IMG/VR virus record: IMGVR_UViG_3300032093_000432
Span: 1-35,338 of that record
Origin: a virus
Strand: one strand, 5' to 3'
DNA: 35,338 bases
Part shown: piece after piece, positions 7,728 to 15,402 of the stretch
Numbering within the stretch: the first letter of the stretch is position 1
Layout: each line of letters starts with the position of its first letter
The notes under the pieces: generated by a model
The model's database searches: none
What the model was told of the DNA's origin: nothing
What the model saw: only the letters and a program-made list of their open reading frames with translations
Made by a program: the position numbers and the translations under genes

Positions 7728-8569
7728 ATGGGTCCAGTTGGGCTCATTTGAGGCACAACAAGTGGGGCCGCTGCTTCTGCATTGTCAAATCCCAGTTGTT
7801 GTGCTAACTGATCCTCTGTCTGGCGGGTGTGACTAGGTGTTGCACCATGCATGATCAAAAGATCATCTCTTATGTGTTGACTTCTCTTTTCCAGTTGCAA
7901 TATCTTGAGAAAACTTGTACTACTTACGGTAGTATAATAAGCGAATGGGTTTGCGCTTTTGGCTTCATCAAATTGGAGTCCCACCTGTGCCAGCTGCACC
8001 AATGCTTGGGCCTTCATTTCATCCAGATAAGTATAACCTCGCCAATTTCCTCGATGACCATAACGGTCCACTAGTTTGATCCACATTGCTGCCAATCGGT
8101 CCGTTATTTTGCCGCCAGTTAAGGTGAACTCACCATTCTTGTAATGACTCTTGCCCACACATTTCCACGTGTTGTTTTCAAAAATCCAGTGTTGAAAGGG
8201 AGGAAAATTACACCTAATGTGTTTCTCAGCTTGATTTTTGGCTTTGTCAGCTTTGGCAGGGTTCAACGGAATGTGCTCAAATGTCATGAGTCGCACAACA
8301 ATTTCCTCCAAAGGCACATCATCTAGCGTAAGAGAAGATTCAAAAGTCTTGCTGCCACTGGCTTTCTTTTCTTCAGCTATTTTGTTAGCCAGCTTTTTGT
8401 GCCGGGCAGCGTCCAACACTTCTGGAGTTGCTGCCACAAGATCATATACAATGACATCAAAATCAGAGTATTTTTTGTCAACAAATTCACAAAACGTAAT
8501 CTTGCTTTCATGTATTGCAGACAATAAATCTTTGTTTGTTAGATATTTGATCTTGGGAACCAATGCCAT
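7724..8569 (-). CDS. 55: Late transcription sigma factor gp55
   Basis: The C-terminal half matches T4 gp55, the small sigma factor that directs host RNA polymerase to TATAAATA late promoters. Recognisable segments are GNWRGYTYLDEM, ALVQLAQVGLQFDEAKS and NPFAYYTTVSSTSFLKIL. Start at ATG 8569 is preceded by AAGGA at a 5-nt distance; the frame extends upstream to 8656 without a comparable site. At 281 residues it is much longer than T4 gp55 (185), mainly through about 100 extra N-terminal residues of unknown role. The presence of late octamers upstream of many virion genes fits this assignment. A sigma-70 promoter upstream implies early or middle synthesis. Confidence 0.9.
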   Translation of the reverse strand: MALVPKIKYLTNKDLLSAIHESKITFCEFVDKKYSDFDVIVYDLVAATPEVLDAARHKKLANKIAEEKKASGSKTFESSLTLDDVPLEEIVVRLMTFEHIPLNPAKADKAKNQAEKHIRCNFPPFQHWIFENNTWKCVGKSHYKNGEFTLTGGKITDRLAAMWIKLVDRYGHRGNWRGYTYLDEMKAQALVQLAQVGLQFDEAKSANPFAYYTTVSSTSFLKILQLEKRSQHIRDDLLIMHGATPSHTRQTEDQLAQQLGFDNAEAAAPLVVPQMSPTGPI

Positions 8570-8596
8570 TCGAGTCCTTTGTGTTTGAAACCCTAA

Positions 8597-8625
8597 ATTT
8601 TGCAATTGGTTGCAGGAGATGTCAA
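8597..8625 (-). promoter_or_regulatory. Sigma-70 promoter for gp55
   Basis: Minus-strand TTGACA (8625-8620), a 17-bp spacer, then a weak -10 CAAAAT (8602-8597), ending 28 nt before the chosen gp55 start. Confidence 0.5.
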
Positions 8626-8642
8626 AATGGACAACAAAGTCT

Positions 8643-8650
8643 GTTAAATA
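8643..8650 (+). promoter_or_regulatory. Late-promoter-like octamer
   Basis: GTTAAATA lies 39 nt upstream of the ATG at 8690 and shares the TAAATA core with the other late sites of this window. Confidence 0.45.
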
Positions 8651-8689
8651 ATTCAATAGATTGCTAAAAGATTATGTTGGGGCCTTGCA

Positions 8690-10909
8690 ATGAAGCTGTT
8701 TAACCTACTACCACAAGTGAATCTCTCTTTAACTGAGGCCAAAGCCCGTATTGAGCATCCAGAGGACATGATATTTGATGATGGGTTGGACGGTGCCAAA
8801 AGAGCTTTTCATATACTGAGTGCAACTGCCCACAAGCCAGAATATGTTTCCATCAAGTTTGATGGAACTCCGGCCTTGATCTTTGGCTGGAAAGATCACA
8901 AATTCGTGCTCACTGACAAAGCTGGGTTCAGCAGCAAGAAGTATGATGGGCTGACCACAAGCCCTGAGGCTATTGTGAACATGCTCATGAGCAGGAAAAT
9001 GAAAGACACTAGCCCCAGTGCAAAAAGTGCTCGACTGGCATATGCCAACAAAATAGCCAGTCTCTACCCATTGTTGAAAAAAGTTACCCCAAAAGGATTT
9101 ATCGGTTACGTTCAATCGGATTTGTTGTGGACTGGTGTTCCGCCCATAGTTGATGGCGCTTATGAATTCACTCCCAACAAAATAACCTACCGCGGTCCCC
9201 TCAACAGTCAGTATGGTGAAATGATTGGCAACAGCAGTGCAGGAGTAGTTATCCACAGTGTTTATCAAAGCCCCTCTGATCAAGAACCCGAAGCATTGAG
9301 AAATGTTGCAGATTATGGTTTCAGGAGTGATCTTGGCCTGGCTATCTTGCCTCATGAAGCCACCATGCTCACCAGTTTGAAGTTGGATAAATCCTTGGTT
9401 GACAAACTGTCACACTTGTTTAGAGTGCACGCAGTGAGTGTGAAATCATTCTTGGATAGAGGTCAGCTAGAGACGCAGAAAATTGCTAGTCTTCCAGGCT
9501 ACATGAAAAGCTTTTTGGCCAAAAAGGCAGAAAAAGGCAGCTCAAATTTTTCACATGTTGCAAGAGAGTTTTTGGATTGGTTTACAGGGATCAACAGTCC
9601 TGCAAGCCCAGGCATGCAGGAAAAGTGTTTGAAATGGATACAGAGCCACATGCATGGTTACAACAGTGTGTGGCGCATTGTGAGTTTGTTGAACAGCTTG
9701 AAGCTGGACCTCAAAAGCCAGATGGACAATCAAGCTGGCTCAACGGTGGGTGCCAGTTTGGGAGGCCAGCCTGGCCATGAAGGCTTTGTGGCAGTAACCC
9801 CAACTGGTATTGTTAAGTTTGTGAATCGTGCACAATTTATGAGAAAAGCGCAACCTGAGTCACTTATGGAACAAAGCACAAAAAGCGTTGTCTGGACCTT
9901 TGGCCGAATGAACCCTCCCACTTTGGGTCATCAGCATCTGGTGAACTTGATGGCCAAACATGCTGGTGACGATGACTATTGGATCTTTTTGAGTCATAGT
10001 CAAGACGGCAAAAAGAACCCTTTGCCTTGGGAAGAAAAGGTGGAGTTTTTCCAGCGCATTATGCCTGATCATGCAGAACATTTGGTGCAAGACCCAGATG
10101 TGAAAACACCACTACAAGCTGCTGAATGGCTCTACAACAAAGGCTATCGAGATTTTGTGTTTGTGGCTGGTGAAGATCGGGTCAAGGGCATGAGAGAGCT
10201 CTTGGACAGTTGGAACAGTCCTGAAATACGTGAGAAACATCAGCGTGAACCCATTCACATCAAAGTGGTTTCAGCTGGGGAAAGAAATCCCGATCACAAC
10301 GGTGTCAAGGGCGTAAGCGGCACCAAGGCTCGTGAAGCTGTATTGAACAAAGACAAAGAAGCTTTTCAACAAGCTGTGGGTTTGGACCTTGAACTCAGCA
10401 ACCAACTGTTTCAAGCTGTACGACGTTACCTCAAGCATCCACGGAACAAAGTAATGGAATCCAGTTTGCATCCTGCAGGCACAATTGTGACCTTGACCAT
10501 GAGTCCACCACATGCTGCTCAATTGAAAGAATGGTGTGACAAAAATGGTGTTCCTTGCATGAACACTGATGAACTTCACATGACTGTTCTCTATAGTCAA
10601 AAGCCAGCCTCTCATCTCATGAGCATGCACGGTAATACAGTTGTTGTGCCAGCTAAAATTCAGGGATGGACCAAGCTGGGGGACAAAGCCCTATGCTTGG
10701 ATCTTGATTGCGAAATTGCACACAAGTTTCATCACCACTTGAAAAGCAAGGGTGGGACTCATGATTTTCCTGATTTCATACCACACAGCAGCGTGAACTA
10801 CAGTTGGATGGACCGAACTGATTTGCCGCAAGTTTTGCCTGATTTCCCTTTGTTGTTTGATCGCATTCAGGTCAAGCCACTGGACCCTAATTGGGGTCTC
10901 AAAACTTAA
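8690..10909 (+). CDS. Three-domain protein: ligase-like adenylyltransferase, HxGH nucleotidyltransferase, 2H phosphoesterase
   Basis: This 739-residue protein joins three enzyme-like parts. Residues about 17-385 look like a nucleic-acid-ligase adenylation domain: motif I K56-F-D-G, a motif III-like GYVQSDLLW (139-147), motif IV HEGFV (363-367) and motif V VKFVNR (375-380). Residues about 398-585 are a cytidylyltransferase/NMNAT-type fold: TFGRMNPPTLGH (403-414) and the late SGTKAR motif (543-548). Residues about 595-739 have two H-x-T/S motifs, HMTVLYS (630-636) and HSSVNYS (699-705), as in 2H phosphoesterases. Together this suggests RNA end healing and sealing or nucleotide-cofactor chemistry; the substrate is unknown. 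The N-terminus MKLFNLL...LTE|A resembles a capsid-targeting peptide with a gp21-type cleavage site. GGGG precedes the ATG. Confidence 0.7.
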   Translation: MKLFNLLPQVNLSLTEAKARIEHPEDMIFDDGLDGAKRAFHILSATAHKPEYVSIKFDGTPALIFGWKDHKFVLTDKAGFSSKKYDGLTTSPEAIVNMLMSRKMKDTSPSAKSARLAYANKIASLYPLLKKVTPKGFIGYVQSDLLWTGVPPIVDGAYEFTPNKITYRGPLNSQYGEMIGNSSAGVVIHSVYQSPSDQEPEALRNVADYGFRSDLGLAILPHEATMLTSLKLDKSLVDKLSHLFRVHAVSVKSFLDRGQLETQKIASLPGYMKSFLAKKAEKGSSNFSHVAREFLDWFTGINSPASPGMQEKCLKWIQSHMHGYNSVWRIVSLLNSLKLDLKSQMDNQAGSTVGASLGGQPGHEGFVAVTPTGIVKFVNRAQFMRKAQPESLMEQSTKSVVWTFGRMNPPTLGHQHLVNLMAKHAGDDDYWIFLSHSQDGKKNPLPWEEKVEFFQRIMPDHAEHLVQDPDVKTPLQAAEWLYNKGYRDFVFVAGEDRVKGMRELLDSWNSPEIREKHQREPIHIKVVSAGERNPDHNGVKGVSGTKAREAVLNKDKEAFQQAVGLDLELSNQLFQAVRRYLKHPRNKVMESSLHPAGTIVTLTMSPPHAAQLKEWCDKNGVPCMNTDELHMTVLYSQKPASHLMSMHGNTVVVPAKIQGWTKLGDKALCLDLDCEIAHKFHHHLKSKGGTHDFPDFIPHSSVNYSWMDRTDLPQVLPDFPLLFDRIQVKPLDPNWGLKT

Positions 10910-11739
10910 AGGGAAACCCCTGTGAGTTTGATTATACGCTGAGCTTCTTCCTGATCTTTGCGTTGATCACTGGGGCTTTTTTGTTTGTGCTTTCCAGTTT
11001 TCACATCCATTGTGGGTTTCCCAGTGGGACCCAATTTGTCTGTGCTTTGCAGCGTGTGAATCAACCCCTGCAATCCCTGCTCTATGCGTTTGTTGCCTTT
11101 TATAGCTCGCTGAATTGATTCCACACTGTCAAAACTGCTGGCTGTAAAGCGGGGTCCCAGCAGTGTTTGGGCTATGGTATCTGGATCTTTGGAGATAACA
11201 CTTTCATCTTCACGATTCAACAAGCCACGTTGCCAACTGTATTTCAATCCCAAGGCTTTGGCAATGCTGCTCATGAGTTGGTTTCTTTCGGCACCACTGT
11301 AGTTGCTGGCATCCCCTGGACTTTGCATGCTGAATTTCATCCAAGATGGATCTTCATGAAAAAAGAAATCAGTTTGCACGAACCCGTTCTGGGCATCTCC
11401 AGCTATGGGTGTAAGTAAGTGAACTTCACCTGCAATTTTAACATGGTCTTTGGGATTTAAACCTTGACCAATTGCCCAGTTTTCCAAACTTTGGCCAAAT
11501 GCTTTCTTGGAAATTTTGTTGCTGTCCACAACAATGTCTATATCACCACTGCTGGCCTTCTTGCCCACACTGCCCAAGGTCATGCCATGCATGGGCAAGC
11601 CAGTGACTTTTTCCAGCCAGTCCAACGTGGGGCTGATTTGTGCAAGAAGGATACGGGAGGTCTTGGGTTTGCCATCTGCGGTTTTGAACACATTGCCGCC
11701 TTCAAACAAATTTTGTTGGGAAAGTTCAAATAATTTCAT
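10906..11739 (-). CDS. Pol-beta-superfamily nucleotidyltransferase-like protein
   Basis: The 277-residue protein has a nucleotidyltransferase signature, LGSVGKKASSGDIDIVVD (GS then D-x-D), near residues 55-72. A third acidic candidate lies in VQTDFFFHED near 123-132. It converges on the three-domain enzyme, overlapping it by 4 nt. Its N-terminus MKLFELSQQNLFE|GG starts like that neighbour and also has an L-x-E-G site at residues 11-14, as expected for a T4-style capsid-targeting peptide. The C-terminal 60 residues are basic and polar. No Shine-Dalgarno sequence precedes the ATG; a CTTAAATA octamer ends 7 nt upstream, so a leaderless late mRNA is possible. Enzymatic role is inferred; it could act on RNA ends or on proteins. 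Confidence 0.65.
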   Translation of the reverse strand: MKLFELSQQNLFEGGNVFKTADGKPKTSRILLAQISPTLDWLEKVTGLPMHGMTLGSVGKKASSGDIDIVVDSNKISKKAFGQSLENWAIGQGLNPKDHVKIAGEVHLLTPIAGDAQNGFVQTDFFFHEDPSWMKFSMQSPGDASNYSGAERNQLMSSIAKALGLKYSWQRGLLNREDESVISKDPDTIAQTLLGPRFTASSFDSVESIQRAIKGNKRIEQGLQGLIHTLQSTDKLGPTGKPTMDVKTGKHKQKSPSDQRKDQEEAQRIIKLTGVSL

Positions 11740-11746
11740 GATCCAT

Positions 11747-11754
11747 TATTTAAG
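11747..11754 (-). promoter_or_regulatory. Late-promoter-like octamer abutting a start codon
   Basis: CTTAAATA on the minus strand ends 7 nt before the ATG at 11739. If used as a late promoter, transcription would begin within a few bases of the ATG. Confidence 0.4.
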
Positions 11755-11773
11755 TTTCCGCTGGTTTTTTACC

Positions 11774-11781
11774 CATAAATA
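11774..11781 (+). promoter_or_regulatory. Late promoter for the baseplate operon
   Basis: CATAAATA, one base from the T4 late consensus, lies 32 nt before the start of the gp48-like gene, with AGAGG as ribosome site between them. Confidence 0.6.
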
Positions 11782-11813
11782 TTCAACAAAGATTACAAGA
11801 GGACAACGTTCCA

Positions 11814-12751
11814 TGCCTAGGTTTGGTGGATTTGGTATCAATACAGGCTCGCTCGTGGGTGGCCTTGTCAACAATGTAGTGGGAAGTGCAGCATCAGCTA
11901 TTTTTCCTCGTGGCTTGTTTGGTGGATTTGGTGTAGGTGATGGTGTTAACTTGTTGGGCACACTCAACAATCAAGATCCCACCAACCGGCGTGTGAGCTT
12001 GCGTCCCCGGCCAGCTGCTGCCAACAGAGTATTGGGCAAGGGCTTGCTGGATCCATTGCGTGAAACCAACAATGGCATGGTTTGGCCTTATACGCCCACA
12101 ATCAATTATCAACAAGACATTGATTACCAAACCATTTCCACAGTGCACACAAACCAAGACTTTCATGTATTTGCACGAACACCTGCAACCTCTTTCAGTG
12201 TTGATGGGCAATTCACAGTGCAGAATCAAAAAGAGGGCCGGTATGCGCTGGCTTGCATTCACTTTTTGAGAACCATGAGCAAGATGCATTTTGGCGAAAA
12301 CGACAAAGATGCCGGCACGCCACCTCCTATTCTCTTGTTCAATGCATATGGACCTTTTGTGTTCAACAATTTGCCAGTGATAGTCAAGAGCTACATCATA
12401 GGATTTCCTGATGATGTTGATTATGTTCAAGTAGCAAGTGGATTACCTGCCAATAATCAACCCACTATTCCAGTGCGTCCAACACCAATAATTCGAACTC
12501 CCCAACAGCTTGAAGAAGCAGGCGAACCTGGACTAGCCTTGCAAGGCTTACCTGGTGTTACCCAGCCTGCCAACCGGAATTGGGACGATCCATTGAACAA
12601 CCCACCAGGTGCAAGTGTTCAACAACCTACGCCGTCAGCCACAAAAGGTGTTTGGCTCCCTAGTTTGTTTAAAATTTCTGTTACATTGATTGTGCAACAT
12701 ACTCCTACTACATTGCGTAAGAGATTCGAGTTGCGACAGCAGTCAAAGTGA
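11814..12751 (+). CDS. 48: Baseplate tail tube cap, gp48-like
   Basis: The start is placed at ATG 11814, preceded by AGAGG and the late octamer. The open frame continues upstream to 11507 but only as antisense to the neighbouring gene. The 312-residue product begins with a glycine-rich, low-complexity region (residues 1-50). It then has a beta-rich domain with DYQTISTVHTNQDF and FNAYGPFVFNNLPVIV that resembles the T4 gp48/gp54 tube-initiator family. T4 gp48 is 364 residues. These proteins sit on the baseplate hub and prime tail tube polymerisation. It leads an operon with gp53, the hub and the spike. gp54 is the alternative assignment. Confidence 0.65.
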
Positions 12752-12760
12752 TTTCATCTA

Positions 12761-13060
12761 ATGACAACAGTAACTTATCTTCGTAGCAGTCCGTATTATC
12801 GGACTCCACAAAATACCACATATTTGGGATTTTGGGTACCTCCATTACTTGCACGAACAAGTGATGATCTTGTTGTTACATTGGCACAACGCCATTTACA
12901 TCGCCCTGACTTATTGAGTTTTGAATTATATCAAAATCCACGAGCCTGGTGGGTGTTTGCGATGTTAAATCCAGATCAAATTGTTGACCCAATATATGAT
13001 TTTGTGCCCGGCATAACCATATATGCTCCTAGCCAACTAAGTCTTGAAAGCCGAATATAA
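12761..13060 (+). CDS. 53: Baseplate wedge subunit gp53
   Basis: The 99-residue protein contains the characteristic gp53 segment YQNPRAWWVFAMLNPDQI followed by DPIYDFVPGITIYAP, where an aromatic-rich helix precedes a LysM-like end. T4 gp53 (196 residues) joins neighbouring baseplate wedges. It follows gp48 by 9 nt and its stop overlaps the start of the hub gene (TAATG). No Shine-Dalgarno sequence is visible, so coupling to gp48 translation is likely. It uses more TTA leucine codons and AT-ending codons than gp48. Confidence 0.85.
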   Translation: MTTVTYLRSSPYYRTPQNTTYLGFWVPPLLARTSDDLVVTLAQRHLHRPDLLSFELYQNPRAWWVFAMLNPDQIVDPIYDFVPGITIYAPSQLSLESRI

Positions 13061-15387
13061 TGCCTACACCTCTTGTTACTAATCATTACCTTCGACAGAT
13101 CTTGCGTGACTTAGCCCTGAAAGGGTTAAATTTTAGCCCTGAAGACAATGTCTTGAATTATCACGACAGATACACGTATCATTTACAATTAGTCTTGGTT
13201 AACGATAGAGAAGCCGAGGAAGATGATATTGATACAAAGTTGTTGAATAACGACGTTCGGTATATTGTAATTGCAGAAAGTGGGGTTACTGCTGGTTTCA
13301 ACATCGTGGAATGTGAAATCAAGGATGCTGTAAGTCACAATTTTAAAACCAAAAATGCTGCCTCAGTAGAGGTTGATATGGTAATAGCTGAGCCTTATAA
13401 CATGAGCCTTCCTGATAAAATGTTTGAAAGTAGCCGTCAAATTGGAGTTTTGAATTGGAGGTTAGCTCCTATATTTCTGATTTTGTGGTTTGACTTCTAT
13501 GATGCTGATGGCAATCTAGTACCTTCATCACAAAATACATTTTATAAGGTTTACAAACTTAATATAGTTGACTTAACAAACACGCTTACAGCCGCAGGAA
13601 CAATTTATCGTTTGAAAGCGGCTGTTAACAATAACATGGGTTTTAAAAACACCTTTTATGTCTTACCACAAACTTACACAATAACCCTGGGTGGTGGTAG
13701 TCAAGTAAGAACTGTCCAAAACATTGGTGGAGTTCAATTACCTGGGCAAGGCATAATTAATTTTGATAAAACTGTTGGTGAATTTTTTCAAAAATTGGAG
13801 AATGAACTTAACGACTTTTATATTGGCTTACGGAGAAGCCAACAACCACAAGATCAACAAACGCAAGTTGTGGTTTATCAGTTTTTTATTGCTGATGAAT
13901 TGAAAAATCAAAAAATCAAATTCAATCCAAGAATAAACAATCGTAGGGCAAGTTTCCGGCAAGTGGGTGACAAAATTGAGATCATTGCTGGTCGAGGTAT
14001 AAGCATTGGTGCCTTGGTAGATGATGTATGCGCATCTATTGAAGATGTACGCTTTTTTATACCTGATGATCAGTCTGGTATTGTGAGAGTGCCGTGGATT
14101 GAATGCGTGGTGAAAAATATTGGATGGGATTATTTGCGAAATGATTATATTAGGAATTTACAATTTTTCATAAATGTTAAAGAAACTCGTCGCGCTGTGC
14201 CTAGTCAAGATTTTGGAAGGATTTTCCAACTTATAAATGCATTTCACGATGCTAGACTAGCAAGTATCAATACAGATACAAGTAAGCTTCTAAAGAAAGC
14301 TTATTTGTATTTTTACACTGGCAATAATACAGAAATTATAAATTTAGATGTTCAATTTAATACACTTCATTGGATCCCAACGGCACTGACACAAAACACA
14401 GTTTTACCAAGCTCATTCAGTTCAGCACGAGCCTCTTTGAGTGAATTGCAGCAGGCGTTGAATATACGGCAACAAGCTCAGCAGCAATGGGATGCTGTAC
14501 AGCAACAATTATTGGCATTACGAGGACAACGGGCAGGGGCATCTTTAGCTGACATTCCCGCCTTAGATCAACAAATTATTGCACTACAGCAACAACTTGC
14601 TCAGATAGAACAACAGGATGCTGCGGCACAACGAGTTCTTGCACAAGGATCATTAGTAGTGTTTGACCCTGTGATGGCGGAATCATTAGAAAATTTATAT
14701 CAGCCTTTTGGGCAACTTGTTGCGCCTGTTACTGATTTAAGAGCTCAGCTTGAAAGAGAACGAACCGCAGCTCAAAGACGCAGAGCTCCTATTGAATTCA
14801 CTGAAGATGAATTCAGCGTGAATAACAGGTCCATGCCAGCTCAGCTCACATATATTTCTGATCCCCGAGACCTAGTTAACACAGTGCGTCCACAAAACAC
14901 TTCAGACTCTGATGTGCGACAAATGTATTCAAGTGTAACTCAACAAATTTATGCTAGAATGCAAGATATGGTTAACATCACTATGGAAATACGAGGGGAC
15001 CCATATTGGTTAGGAGCGTCAAACTTAGAGCGAGATAGGCAGCTTTTATCCGGAATACCAGGATATAGGGGAGCAGCAGGCACACCTGGTACACCTGCTA
15101 CACCTGTTAATGATGAGTTTGCAGTTTACCAACCGTACGATGCATTTTTTCTGCTAGCTTTCCGTGCTGGTACTATTCCTGACGAAACTACAGGATTTAT
15201 GAATCTGCGTGATGACGTTGATTTTTTCAATGCACTCTATATGATGGTACAAGTAACACATATATTCAAAGAAGGCAAATTTACCCAAAGATGTGAAGCA
15301 ACGCGAGATCCATTGAGTAATTTGGGAGACTCAAGAACAGAAATTGGTACTGTGCCACCAGTTTTGAGAACAGGTATAAATCAATAA
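13060..15387 (+). CDS. Baseplate hub protein, gp27-like
   Basis: The 775-residue protein is the largest baseplate gene here except the spike. Near residue 420 it has YLYFYTGNNTEIINLDVQFN and near 640 the segment MVNITMEIRGDPYWLG. I associate these with the tail hub proteins (gp27 / gpD / Mu gp44 type) of large contractile phages. Residues about 450-530 form a glutamine-rich coiled coil, followed by a short collagen-like GTPGTPATP linker near 675. Location directly upstream of the spike gene fits a hub carrying the spike. The ATG overlaps the gp53 stop. Codon use is AT-rich with many TTA leucines. The family call is by remembered motif and context; T4 gp27 is only 391 residues. Confidence 0.6.
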   Translation: MPTPLVTNHYLRQILRDLALKGLNFSPEDNVLNYHDRYTYHLQLVLVNDREAEEDDIDTKLLNNDVRYIVIAESGVTAGFNIVECEIKDAVSHNFKTKNAASVEVDMVIAEPYNMSLPDKMFESSRQIGVLNWRLAPIFLILWFDFYDADGNLVPSSQNTFYKVYKLNIVDLTNTLTAAGTIYRLKAAVNNNMGFKNTFYVLPQTYTITLGGGSQVRTVQNIGGVQLPGQGIINFDKTVGEFFQKLENELNDFYIGLRRSQQPQDQQTQVVVYQFFIADELKNQKIKFNPRINNRRASFRQVGDKIEIIAGRGISIGALVDDVCASIEDVRFFIPDDQSGIVRVPWIECVVKNIGWDYLRNDYIRNLQFFINVKETRRAVPSQDFGRIFQLINAFHDARLASINTDTSKLLKKAYLYFYTGNNTEIINLDVQFNTLHWIPTALTQNTVLPSSFSSARASLSELQQALNIRQQAQQQWDAVQQQLLALRGQRAGASLADIPALDQQIIALQQQLAQIEQQDAAAQRVLAQGSLVVFDPVMAESLENLYQPFGQLVAPVTDLRAQLERERTAAQRRRAPIEFTEDEFSVNNRSMPAQLTYISDPRDLVNTVRPQNTSDSDVRQMYSSVTQQIYARMQDMVNITMEIRGDPYWLGASNLERDRQLLSGIPGYRGAAGTPGTPATPVNDEFAVYQPYDAFFLLAFRAGTIPDETTGFMNLRDDVDFFNALYMMVQVTHIFKEGKFTQRCEATRDPLSNLGDSRTEIGTVPPVLRTGINQ
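15374..15381 (+). promoter_or_regulatory. Possible internal late promoter
   Basis: TATAAATC lies inside the end of the hub gene, 21 nt before the spike ATG. The spike start itself is embedded in CATCTATAAATG, a second near-match. It is one base from the late consensus. Confidence 0.35.
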
Positions 15388-15402
15388 TTTGAGCATCTAT
15401 AA

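Noticed and set aside
11507-11813. Upstream extension of the gp48-like gene
   Set aside because: The extension is antisense to the nucleotidyltransferase gene; a ribosome site and late octamer favour the start at 11814.
13060-15387. Assignment of the large hub gene to gp6 or another wedge protein
   Set aside because: Order (gp53, this gene, spike) could suggest a wedge protein, but the YFYTGNNTEI and ITMEIRGDPYWLG segments fit hub proteins better; kept as hub with moderate confidence.
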